DNA of 16,483 bases, from contig DFJD01000113.1 in the NCBI GenBank assembly GCA_002372875.1, forward strand, positions 1 to 16,483. The letters are read 5' to 3'. Below the pieces are notes generated by a model. It had not been told where the DNA came from. It worked only from the letters and a program-made list of their open reading frames with translations, and ran no database searches. Made by a program: the position numbers and the translations under genes. Positions 1-6,391 of the stretch are shown piece after piece (position 1 is the first letter of the stretch; the number at the start of each line of letters is the position of its first letter). This DNA is from Clostridiales bacterium UBA3680 (lineage in GTDB: Bacteria > Bacillota > Clostridia > Lachnospirales > CAG-274).

Positions 1-8
1 ATAGATAA

Positions 9-165
9 GGAACCACTGATTAATTCACTTGAAGCAGATTTGAGGTAATGTTTTCGCAGACAAGGAAAAGACCCGAGGGCATAGCCATAGCTATGTTGAG
101 GGGCTTTGACACAGTATGCGGAAACATTAGCCAAATATGCGAATGATTAATTAATCAGTGGTTCC
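9..165. repeat. 157-bp palindromic MITE-like hairpin element
   Basis: The ends are perfect 17-bp inverted repeats, ggaaccactgattaatt at 9-25 and its reverse complement at 149-165. The symmetry continues inward with mismatches: gtaatgttttcgca near 45-58 pairs with tgcggaaacattagc near 117-132, and the centre carries the palindrome catagctatg at 86-95. Almost the whole unit could therefore fold into one long hairpin on either strand. It carries no ORF of its own. It lies within the coding sequence of a minus-strand Rpn-like gene, which argues that it is mobile or was once mobilised in trans. The trinucleotide ata adjoins one end (166-168) and lies one base away from the other (5-7), so a short target duplication is possible but not convincing. 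No transposase is in the window. Its identity as a miniature element is inferred from structure and position. Confidence 0.75.
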
Positions 166-319
166 ATACATCTTCTATTACTGTAAGCTGAATATCATCG
201 GGATTAGTGTAGTCGGAATTATTTATCGCGTTGTATAAACTCAATGTCCAACTTTTATGTTCTTCTCTTCCAAAGATGGCTCTGAAAAGTCTGTCTTTGT
301 GTTCCCTGTTTATAGCCAT
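155..319 (-). pseudogene. 5' fragment of Rpn/PD-(D/E)XK nuclease-family gene, interrupted by hairpin element
   Basis: The minus strand from ATG at 319 encodes 54 residues, beginning MAINREHKDRLFRAIFG and continuing through WTLSLYNAINNSDYTNPDD to LTVIED. I recognise this pattern as the N-terminus of the Rpn family of recombination-promoting nucleases/putative transposases (PDDEXK_2), common in many copies in gut Clostridia and normally about 300 residues long. The catalytic nuclease residues lie further on in this family and are absent here. After the codons for EDV the frame enters the palindromic element and stops at TGA (155-157), adding only W-N-H. The start is supported by GAGAGGG six to seven bases upstream and by a good promoter at 366-394. 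The eight bases beyond the element (1-8) could resume the gene, whose remainder would lie outside the window. Loss of function is inferred; the family call is by recognition. Confidence 0.75.
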
Positions 320-365
320 ATCGTACCCTCTCAAACGCTTTATTATTAGCTTTATTCTTAACTAT

Positions 366-394
366 ATTATATATCATAATTGTTTTATTTGCAA
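366..394 (-). promoter_or_regulatory. Sigma-A-type promoter of the interrupted Rpn-like gene
   Basis: On the minus strand a -35 box TTGCAA (389-394) is followed after 17 bp by a consensus -10 box TATAAT (366-371). Transcription would start near 359 and give a leader of about 40 nt before the ATG at 319. The surroundings are very AT-rich, so chance matches are possible, but the spacing and exact -10 support it. The gene thus still looks transcribable although its coding sequence is broken. Confidence 0.6.
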
Positions 395-464
395 TAGTAT
401 TCTTTCGGTTTTGTTAAACAGTATCAATATACAGATGCAAGATAGATGTCAATAATAAACATTG

Positions 465-493
465 AAAAGGGCAAGGTGTCTATAACCTTGCCC
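465..493 (-). terminator. Rho-independent terminator of the nitrilase/BspA operon
   Basis: A perfect 9-bp stem (gggcaaggt at 469-477 pairing with accttgccc at 485-493) with a 7-nt loop begins about eight bases after the stop codon of the BspA-dockerin gene. Read on the minus strand it is followed by TTTT (465-468). This is a compact intrinsic terminator, and it separates the operon from the Rpn-like fragment transcribed in the same direction. Confidence 0.85.
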
Positions 494-500
494 AAAAGTT

Positions 501-2999
501 TTATGCTTTTTTTATAATACCAACCACATCACGCACATCTATTTCACCGTTATAGTCCGTATCTGCACGTTTAAGGACTTCGCTGTCAAGTATATCCGCA
601 CCGCTTATATGCTTTAACAGTTTTGCCGCATCTTCGCTATCGATAACACCGTCGCCGTTAATATCTCCCTGTTTATATATAACATTCAGATAATAATAAT
701 GTGCGGTTGCTTTTCCCGCCGTACCTGCGATCGCTTTGATCCATGTAACTTCGGCTGTTTTTCCTACAGTCAATAATTTTGTATTGAATTCAACATTTTT
801 TTGTGAAGGAGCGGAAACCACCGTAACGCCGTCAACTTTAACCATCCAGCTGTATGAATATTGACTGCTGCTGTTGGAAGTTGATAATTTTATATCGTCA
901 CCGTAATATACTGTGTATGTTGAGCCTGACGGCAAATTGGAGCTTATTGTGTTTACCACCTCATCCCATTTTGCGTAAAGTACAATATCATTTGTTATCG
1001 GCGTGTCAAAATCAAATTTCTCCGTATATTCGCTATCCGTATACCAACCGCTTAAAAATTTTCCTTGGTATTCATCGGAAACAGAGGGAATTTTCGCTTT
1101 TTCTCCTATTCTGACCGTCTGCGTTTCGGGCGGGTTTGGGTAATCGCCCGCATCAAAAACAACGCCGCACATTATATTTGTTAAATAACCCGGAGTTTCG
1201 GTGGTATCAATGCGTGCATATGCCGCATTTACATGCCCCGAATGGTATGTTGTGCCGTTGCCGCCGACAATGTTTTTACAATCCGAGAACATTTTTGATG
1301 ACGAGCTTACATTTGACATATCCCAACCGTCACCTACATAAACGGTTGTAAGTTTTGAATCACCCTCAAAGGCCGAACGTGAACTTTCAATTGATGATGT
1401 ATCAAAACTGCTCAAATCAAGCACGGTCAGTTCGGAACATTTGTAAAACATATAATCCAGTTTTGTTATTTTGGAAGTGTCAAAACTGCTTAAGTCAACT
1501 GATTCAAGTTTTTCACATTCCCAAAACAAATTTGTCATACTTGTGACATTGGATGTATCAAAATTACTTAGGTCAAGTGAGGTAAGTGATTTGCATTCGT
1601 TAAACATACCGGACATGTCTGTGACTTTTGAAGTATCAAAGCCGCTCAGATCAAGCTCTGTCAATGAATCGCAGTATTGGAACATTCCTCTCATATCTTC
1701 GACATTTGATGTGTCAAAATTCTTCAAATCAATGGTCGTAAGTAGTTTACAATTAAAAAACAGTGCAGACATTTTCGTTACATTTGAAGTATTAAAACCG
1801 CTTATGTCAAAGTTTTCAAGGGCTCGGCACTCTTTGAACATTCCATACATATTTTTGACAGAGGATGTATTGGCTTTGGAAAGGTCGATAGTTTCGGTAT
1901 AATAGAAATCTCCGAACATTTCCGCACAGTTTTCGGGCAGTACGGTTCCTGCCTCAGCCACAACCTTTTTAACATTGGCATTTCTTGAATATGCCGTTAC
2001 TTCATTAAGCACAACATTTCCTCTTAATGTCAACGTGTCGGTATCTTCATCAAAAACCGCCGAGAACCATTGCGATAAATAGCCGGGAGAGTCTGCCGTG
2101 TCAATGCAAGCATATTTGGCTGTGATTTGTGACGAATCGTAAGTTGTGCCGTTACCGCCTTTAAGGCTTGTACAGTTCAAAAACATTTGGCTTGATGTCG
2201 TAACACCGGACATATCCCATTTATCACTTACATAAATTGTTTTAAGCGTTGATGAATTCTCAAACATTGAATTGCATTTTTCGAGCTTGGATGTATCAAA
2301 ACTTCTCAAATCAAGTTCGCTCAACCCGGTACAATTATCAAACATATGTGCCATTGTGGTAACATTTGATGTATCAAAGCTGCTAAGATCAACAGACTCA
2401 AGGCTTGTACAGCCGTTAAACATATTATGCATCTGTTTTACAGCCGAAGTATTAAAGTTTTTTAAATCAAAAGATGTTATTTTGGCACAATCGGAAAACA
2501 TATAATACATATCAGTTACTTTAGATGTATCAAATGAGCTTACATCAAGGGAAGTAAGAGAAGAACAGCCGTAAAACATAGATCCCATATGCGTGACATT
2601 AGAAGTATTAAAATTGCTTATTCTAAGTTTTTCGAGCTTGGGGCAGTTTTCAAACATTCCAAACATATCTGTTACCTGCGATGTGTCGGCATTTAACAGA
2701 TTTATGGTGTTTGCCTCGAAACGATAGAACATTCTGTTACAGCTTGCCGGAAGAACCGTTCCTTCAGCCGCAATTACCATTTTGACCCCCGAATTGAATC
2801 TGTATGCCTGTACCTGTGCAAGATCTACGTTTCCTCGCAATGTCAGTGTACCGGAAAGTGCATCAAATGATACCGTACTTTCCTCAGCCTGTGCCGTAAC
2901 GGAAAGTACACTGTTTATCGGCTCAAAAGGCACAACACCGTTTATAATTGCAAAGACTAGACCGCCTGCAATTATTTGTTTTATAAATTTTTTTATCAT
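501..2999 (-). CDS. Secreted BspA-like (DUF285) repeat protein with C-terminal dockerin
   Basis: An 832-residue predicted secreted protein. The start at 2999 is chosen over an upstream in-frame ATG at 3071 because AAAGGAGA lies eight bases before it and a signal peptide follows at once: MIKKFIKQII, a hydrophobic core, then a likely cleavage after A-Q-A near residue 38. Residues 43-310 and 313-608 are two copies of a BspA/DUF285 module built from 26-residue repeats of the form MFxxCxSLxxLDLSSFDTSNVTxM. Residues 612-680 resemble the InlB B-repeat (Flg_new), with GWY and the ending LYAKW. Residues 680-775 are a beta-rich stretch I do not recognise. Residues 777-832 form a type I dockerin with two calcium loops, DINGDGVIDSED and DTDYNGEIDVRD. 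Dockerins bind cohesins, so the protein is probably held on a surface or cellulosome-like scaffold rather than by LPXTG, which is absent. BspA repeats in other bacteria mediate binding to host or matrix proteins; the ligand here is unknown. It probably shares the promoter of the nitrilase-like gene 38 bp upstream and ends at a strong terminator. Confidence 0.9.
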   Translation of the reverse strand: MIKKFIKQIIAGGLVFAIINGVVPFEPINSVLSVTAQAEESTVSFDALSGTLTLRGNVDLAQVQAYRFNSGVKMVIAAEGTVLPASCNRMFYRFEANTINLLNADTSQVTDMFGMFENCPKLEKLRISNFNTSNVTHMGSMFYGCSSLTSLDVSSFDTSKVTDMYYMFSDCAKITSFDLKNFNTSAVKQMHNMFNGCTSLESVDLSSFDTSNVTTMAHMFDNCTGLSELDLRSFDTSKLEKCNSMFENSSTLKTIYVSDKWDMSGVTTSSQMFLNCTSLKGGNGTTYDSSQITAKYACIDTADSPGYLSQWFSAVFDEDTDTLTLRGNVVLNEVTAYSRNANVKKVVAEAGTVLPENCAEMFGDFYYTETIDLSKANTSSVKNMYGMFKECRALENFDISGFNTSNVTKMSALFFNCKLLTTIDLKNFDTSNVEDMRGMFQYCDSLTELDLSGFDTSKVTDMSGMFNECKSLTSLDLSNFDTSNVTSMTNLFWECEKLESVDLSSFDTSKITKLDYMFYKCSELTVLDLSSFDTSSIESSRSAFEGDSKLTTVYVGDGWDMSNVSSSSKMFSDCKNIVGGNGTTYHSGHVNAAYARIDTTETPGYLTNIMCGVVFDAGDYPNPPETQTVRIGEKAKIPSVSDEYQGKFLSGWYTDSEYTEKFDFDTPITNDIVLYAKWDEVVNTISSNLPSGSTYTVYYGDDIKLSTSNSSSQYSYSWMVKVDGVTVVSAPSQKNVEFNTKLLTVGKTAEVTWIKAIAGTAGKATAHYYYLNVIYKQGDINGDGVIDSEDAAKLLKHISGADILDSEVLKRADTDYNGEIDVRDVVGIIKKA
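1176..2063 (-). repeat. Second copy of intragenic BspA module (9 repeats)
   Basis: Residues 313-608 of the BspA-dockerin protein. They open with a segment sharing TLTLRGNV and GTVLP with the first module and close with the same NGTTY...PGYL cap. MF/LF repeat anchors occur about every 26 residues, at 361, 387, 413, 439, 465, 491, 517, 543 and 570, giving nine units. The first module has eight, so the closing caps are offset by 298 residues while the openings are offset by 271. The difference of 27 is about one repeat. Confidence 0.85.
2070..2873 (-). repeat. First copy of intragenic BspA module (8 repeats)
   Basis: Residues 43-310 of the BspA-dockerin protein. The opening carries TLTLRGNV (51-58) and GTVLP (80-84). 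Anchors MFxxC or variants follow at residues 90, 115, 141, 167, 193, 219, 245 and 272, and the module ends in NGTTY (283-287) and PGYL (305-308). Each unit contains a variant of SSFDTSNVT. The same design is repeated in the second module, so this is a whole-module tandem duplication within one gene. Confidence 0.85.
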
Positions 3000-3037
3000 T
3001 GTTTTGTCTCCTTTCGGATATATTTCGTTGTAGTAGG

Positions 3038-4420
3038 TCACACCTCGGTTATTTTTTCGAAAAACAAACAATCTCTGTTACATTTTTTATCTTTAAAGCC
3101 GGGACAGGACGACATTTCACAGAGTTTTTGGTTTTTGTCGTCATATTTTCCTATTCTTTTTCTGACATAACCTATATGCTCAAAGTTTTCTTCTTTTCCC
3201 GGTTCAAGGGCGGCACATGTGTTTATCCAAACAACGTTGCAATCATCGTGGGCACAAATGTCAAATGATTGTACAAAGTCGTATGAGCCCGTGGAAAATG
3301 AAGGTACTATTATTAGTGTAAGCTTAAAACAACGCATAAGCTGTTCCAAATATTTTGTGGTCAAGAAGTCTTTACAGATAAGAACCGCTATCCTTCCTAT
3401 ACCCTCATAGTGGAATATGTTTACCACAAGAGAAGGCGTTATCTGTTCAAGATAACTGTTTGAACCGATAATTTCCCTGAAAGGATTTTGTTTTTTTTGT
3501 TTGGCTATTATCCTTCCCCATTTGTCTATTACCGTTACGGTATTGCTTTTTTCACTGAAGAAGGAAGGCAACACTATAAATGAAGGGAGACGGTTTTGTT
3601 CATTTTCGGGCAGAGCCTTAATTTTGTTTATTATGAAGTTTTCCGTATCCTTGTTTCCCATAACCTCGGGAAATACGACTATGTCACATTTTTTCTTTGC
3701 GGAGATAAGTATTTTTTTCCATATAAGTTCGTTTACGGCTTTGTTTTCCTCATCAAAATACTCCACCGACACATATTGCACCTTGTCGTCGCTGAAATAT
3801 ACAAATTTGAAGGGTCTTTCAAGACAGAGAGGAGAAGCGGCGATTTTTAACGAATGTTTTTCTTTGAAATTGGGAAAAACATCCTCGCTTAAAAAAATGT
3901 GCTTGTCTATAAGCTCTCCCAAAATAGTATTTTCCATTATCAGAAAATTATACATGAAATTATCCATGCGGTTGTAGCAATGAGAAAGCCTCATCTTCCT
4001 TTCCCATACACAGGAGCAACGGGGAAGAAGACCTATGCCCACCGTTTCTCTGTTGGTGTTCAGAACGGTGGTAAAACTGTCTTTTTGAAAGTACTCTATC
4101 TCATCAAGCAGCATATCCGAAAGAGCCTCATCCAAAACCGTGGCAAGGGTCATAAGGCAATAATAGTCTTTATCATCGGCAAGGTCATCTATAAGCTGTT
4201 CCAGAGCGTTTATAAGCTGTTCTTGAATTTGCTCTTTTTTAAGCTTTATTATTTTTTTGCCATCAAAAAGCAGGGGAATATTATTTTTTATTATTTGCAG
4301 GCCTCTTTTAAGCTCGCCATGAGAAACACAGCTGTATTTAACAAAGAAATCTTCGGAGCAGGATCTTATTATTAACGAGCATAAACAGGCAACAACATTA
4401 TATATGTGAAAGTCACTCAT
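3038..4420 (-). CDS. Nitrilase-superfamily (carbon-nitrogen hydrolase) domain protein with unknown N-terminal half
   Basis: A 460-residue protein. The start at 4420 is chosen because AAGGAC lies about ten bases before it; an in-frame ATG at 4525 lies upstream of the promoter and has no good ribosome site. Residues about 205-425 read as a nitrilase-like fold. The putative catalytic triad is Glu252 in IVVFPE, a lysine in KQKKQNPF (best fit Lys310) and Cys349 in GRIAVLICKDF, all in the expected order. The family cleaves or forms C-N bonds in nitriles, amides or carbamoyl compounds; the substrate here cannot be told. Residues 1-200 are not recognised; they appear helical and charged (KKEQIQEQLINALEQLIDDL). 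The C-terminal tail has four cysteines (434, 439, 447, 451), which might bind metal. No signal peptide is evident, so it should be cytoplasmic, unlike the secreted product of the next gene. Nitrilase domains are also known fused to reverse transcriptases in DRT1-type phage defence, but no reverse transcriptase is present here. Confidence 0.75.
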   Translation of the reverse strand: MSDFHIYNVVACLCSLIIRSCSEDFFVKYSCVSHGELKRGLQIIKNNIPLLFDGKKIIKLKKEQIQEQLINALEQLIDDLADDKDYYCLMTLATVLDEALSDMLLDEIEYFQKDSFTTVLNTNRETVGIGLLPRCSCVWERKMRLSHCYNRMDNFMYNFLIMENTILGELIDKHIFLSEDVFPNFKEKHSLKIAASPLCLERPFKFVYFSDDKVQYVSVEYFDEENKAVNELIWKKILISAKKKCDIVVFPEVMGNKDTENFIINKIKALPENEQNRLPSFIVLPSFFSEKSNTVTVIDKWGRIIAKQKKQNPFREIIGSNSYLEQITPSLVVNIFHYEGIGRIAVLICKDFLTTKYLEQLMRCFKLTLIIVPSFSTGSYDFVQSFDICAHDDCNVVWINTCAALEPGKEENFEHIGYVRKRIGKYDDKNQKLCEMSSCPGFKDKKCNRDCLFFEKITEV

Positions 4421-4454
4421 ATAGGTCTGTCCTTGAAGTACGATATTTTCAAAG

Positions 4455-4483
4455 ATTATAATATATGTATAAAAAAAAGTCAA
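4455..4483 (-). promoter_or_regulatory. Near-consensus promoter for the nitrilase/BspA operon
   Basis: Minus strand: -35 box TTGACT (4478-4483), 17-bp spacer (4461-4477), -10 box TATAAT (4455-4460). The start point would be near 4448, giving a leader of about 28 nt to the ATG at 4420. Five of six and six of six bases match the sigma-A consensus at optimal spacing. It also favours the 4420 start, since the alternative ATG at 4525 lies upstream of it. Confidence 0.75.
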
Positions 4484-4560
4484 ATGGAGTTGGATATAAC
4501 AATTTTTTGTTTTGGGTGGTAACAAGAATGAAAAATTTGTAATATATTTGTGATTTTCGG

Positions 4561-4589
4561 TTGATTTTTTTTTGCAAATATAGTATTAT
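4561..4589 (+). promoter_or_regulatory. Probable promoter of the uxaBAC operon
   Basis: Plus strand: TTGATT (4561-4566), 17-bp spacer, TATTAT (4584-4589). Transcription would begin near 4596, leaving a leader of about 157 nt that contains both dyads described below. An overlapping alternative is TTGCAA (4572-4577) with TATAAG (4594-4599). The rest of the 332-bp divergent region (4421-4752) holds the opposing promoter at 4455-4483, these elements and no coding sequence I can support. Confidence 0.5.
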
Positions 4590-4607
4590 GTTTTATAAGT
4601 AAATTTG

Positions 4608-4635
4608 TGTGCAACACTTACTACACGGTTGCACA
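4608..4635. promoter_or_regulatory. Operator-like inverted repeat in uxaB leader
   Basis: Perfect 8-bp half-sites tgtgcaac (4608-4615) and gttgcaca (4628-4635) are separated by 12 bp, so their centres lie 20 bp apart, close to two helical turns. The repeat sits just downstream of the predicted start of transcription, where a repressor could block elongation or initiation. A uronate-responsive regulator is a reasonable candidate by context, but no regulator gene is in the window. It could alternatively form an RNA hairpin. Confidence 0.5.
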
Positions 4636-4652
4636 TCTTATGTTGCCGTTTT

Positions 4653-4666
4653 TTGCCCTTTGGCAA
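4653..4666. promoter_or_regulatory. Short dyad in uxaB leader
   Basis: ttgcc (4653-4657), 4-bp spacer, ggcaa (4662-4666). This 14-bp dyad lies 18 bp beyond the larger inverted repeat. It has the size of a LacI- or GntR-type operator, but it is short enough to arise by chance. Function is inferred from position only. Confidence 0.3.
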
Positions 4667-4752
4667 GCGGGAACGATTTTACATAAAGACACCTTTGAAA
4701 GCTGATCTTGCTTTCTGCAGTGCCATAATAACAACAATGGAGGTAAATTCCC

Positions 4753-6306
4753 ATGGGAGATTTAAAAAAATTAAACAGAGAGCTTTTAAACAGTGATTTC
4801 AAGTTTAACGATGATCTTGAGATCGGTGTTAAGAAAGTGCTTCCCGAAAAAATCATTCAGTTTGGCGAGGGTAATTTTCTTCGCGCATTCGTTGACTATA
4901 TGTTCAACACAATAAATGCACAGGGCCTTTTTGAAGGCGGTGTAACTCTTGTTCAGCCTATAGCGGGCGGAGACTTTTTAAGAAATGTTCTCAACGAGCA
5001 GGAAGGCCTTTATACTCTTATTGCAAGAGGAAATGAGGACGGAAAAAAGGTTGTTAAGAAAACACTTATTTCTTGTGTAAACAGATGCATCAACCCTTAC
5101 GTAGACCTTGCCGAATATAACAAGTGTGCGGAAAACCCCGAGCTTAAGTATGTTGTTTCAAATACTACCGAGGCAGGTATTGCATGGAAAGATGAGGATT
5201 ATGTAACAGACAAGCCTCAGGATTCCTTCCCCGCAAAGATCACAAACTTCTTATATCAGAGATTTAAAGCTTTCAACGGTGCCGCAGATAAGGGACTTGT
5301 TTTCCTTCCCGTGGAACTTATCGACGATAACGGCAAGACTTTAAAGAAATATGTAATTCAGCACGCTAAAGATTGGGCTTTGGGTGATGACTTTGTTAAG
5401 TGGATCGAAGAGGCAAATATCTTTACAAGCACACTTGTAGACAGAATCGTTACAGGTTATCCCAGAAATGAGGCTGCCGACCTTTGCAATGAATTCGGAT
5501 ATGAAGATAATGCCATAGACACAAGTGAGATCTTCCACACATGGGTAATTGAGGGTCCTGCTTCTCTTGCAGAAGAGCTTCCCTTCCCCAAGGCAGGTCT
5601 TAAGGTTATATATACCGATGATGTTAAGCCCTACAAAAAGAGAAAGGTTCGTATCCTCAACGGTACACACACCTGTTCTGTTTTAGGCGCTTATCTTTCA
5701 GGATTTGACATCGTTCGTGATATGATGAACAACGAGCGTTTTGCAAAGTATCTTGACGATGCTCTCAACAACGAGATCATTCCCGCAATACAGGGTCCCG
5801 GACTTACCTATGACGATTTAAAGGGCTTTGCGGATGCGGTATTCGACAGATACAGAAATCCTTTTATCGATCACAAGCTTCTTGATATCTCTCTTAACTC
5901 AACTTCCAAGTTCGAGGCAAGAGTTCTTCATACCATAGAAGAATACTACGATCAGAAAAAGGAATTACCTCCCATTCTCACATTCTCCTTTGCGGCATAT
6001 CTTGCTTTCTATAAGGGTACCGAAATAAGAGACGGCGCTCTCATAGGTCACAGAGGAAATGACGAATATCTTATCAAAGACAGCGCAGAAGTTCTTGAAT
6101 TCTACAAGAATCTTTGGACAGGTGTTGACACCTCCAAGAAAGAGGATATCGACAACGTGGTTAACAAAGCCGCATCAAACAAAGATTTCTGGCTTGGCAA
6201 AGACCTTACTTCCGAGCTTCCCGGCTTTGCACAGACAGTAAGCGAGCATCTTTTCAACATATTCAATATCGGTATGACCGCTGCCATAGATAAGGTTTTA
6301 AAATAA
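4753..6306 (+). CDS. uxaB: Tagaturonate reductase (altronate oxidoreductase)
   Basis: A 517-residue cytoplasmic dehydrogenase of the long-chain mannitol dehydrogenase family. It reduces D-tagaturonate to D-altronate with NADH in galacturonate breakdown. The N-terminal nucleotide-binding segment is visible as IIQFGEGNFLRAFVDYMF (34-51). The family's catalytic signature K-x4-N-x2-H is present as Lys298, Asn303 and His306 in KVRILNGTH. A related fructuronate reductase (UxuB) acts on the glucuronate branch, but the following altronate dehydratase and the UxaB-like sequence favour tagaturonate. The start follows GGAGG at a normal distance. It is the first gene of the operon, 85 bp before uxaA, with a long leader containing dyads. 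Confidence 0.88.
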   Translation: MGDLKKLNRELLNSDFKFNDDLEIGVKKVLPEKIIQFGEGNFLRAFVDYMFNTINAQGLFEGGVTLVQPIAGGDFLRNVLNEQEGLYTLIARGNEDGKKVVKKTLISCVNRCINPYVDLAEYNKCAENPELKYVVSNTTEAGIAWKDEDYVTDKPQDSFPAKITNFLYQRFKAFNGAADKGLVFLPVELIDDNGKTLKKYVIQHAKDWALGDDFVKWIEEANIFTSTLVDRIVTGYPRNEAADLCNEFGYEDNAIDTSEIFHTWVIEGPASLAEELPFPKAGLKVIYTDDVKPYKKRKVRILNGTHTCSVLGAYLSGFDIVRDMMNNERFAKYLDDALNNEIIPAIQGPGLTYDDLKGFADAVFDRYRNPFIDHKLLDISLNSTSKFEARVLHTIEEYYDQKKELPPILTFSFAAYLAFYKGTEIRDGALIGHRGNDEYLIKDSAEVLEFYKNLWTGVDTSKKEDIDNVVNKAASNKDFWLGKDLTSELPGFAQTVSEHLFNIFNIGMTAAIDKVLK

Positions 6307-6333
6307 GAGGTCGTAAATACTCATAAATATGAT

Positions 6334-6361
6334 CTGTACGGGGGCTTCTGTCCCCGTACAG
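6334..6361 (+). promoter_or_regulatory. Intercistronic 10-bp-stem hairpin between uxaB and uxaA
   Basis: ctgtacgggg (6334-6343) pairs perfectly with ccccgtacag (6352-6361) around an 8-nt loop. The GC-rich stem is not followed by a T tract, so it does not look like a classic terminator. It is more likely an mRNA-stabilising or processing hairpin that adjusts uxaB relative to uxaA, or a weak attenuator. It ends 18 bases before the uxaA ribosome binding site. Confidence 0.7.
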
Positions 6362-6391
6362 CTATCCTACGCAATATACGGAGGAAAATAT

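Noticed and set aside
231..455. Plus-strand ORF of 74 codons
   Set aside because: It is antisense to the Rpn-like fragment and its promoter, has no ribosome site, and its composition reflects AT-rich DNA.
1471..1902. Plus-strand ORF with repeated VSKLLRS-type motifs opposite the BspA gene
   Set aside because: The periodicity is the reverse complement of the 26-residue repeats on the coding strand. There is no independent start signal.
1176..2873. CRISPR-like array from the regularly spaced repeats of about 78 bp
   Set aside because: The repeats are in frame, degenerate at DNA level and encode the BspA units, with no identical repeat and unique spacer pattern.
3899..4375. Plus-strand ORF of 158 codons antisense to the nitrilase-like gene
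   Set aside because: No ribosome site and no recognisable family; the minus-strand frame has a promoter, a ribosome site and catalytic motifs.
3038..4420. DRT1-type antiphage system on the basis of a nitrilase domain
   Set aside because: No reverse transcriptase motif is present in the protein or elsewhere in the window, so only the nitrilase fold is supported.
4694..4707. Possible cre-like catabolite site, tgaaagctgatctt
   Set aside because: The second half departs from the cre consensus, so the match is too weak to claim.
4605..4796. Small ORFs on both strands in the uxaB leader
   Set aside because: They overlap the uxaB start and the dyads, show no family resemblance and lack convincing ribosome sites.
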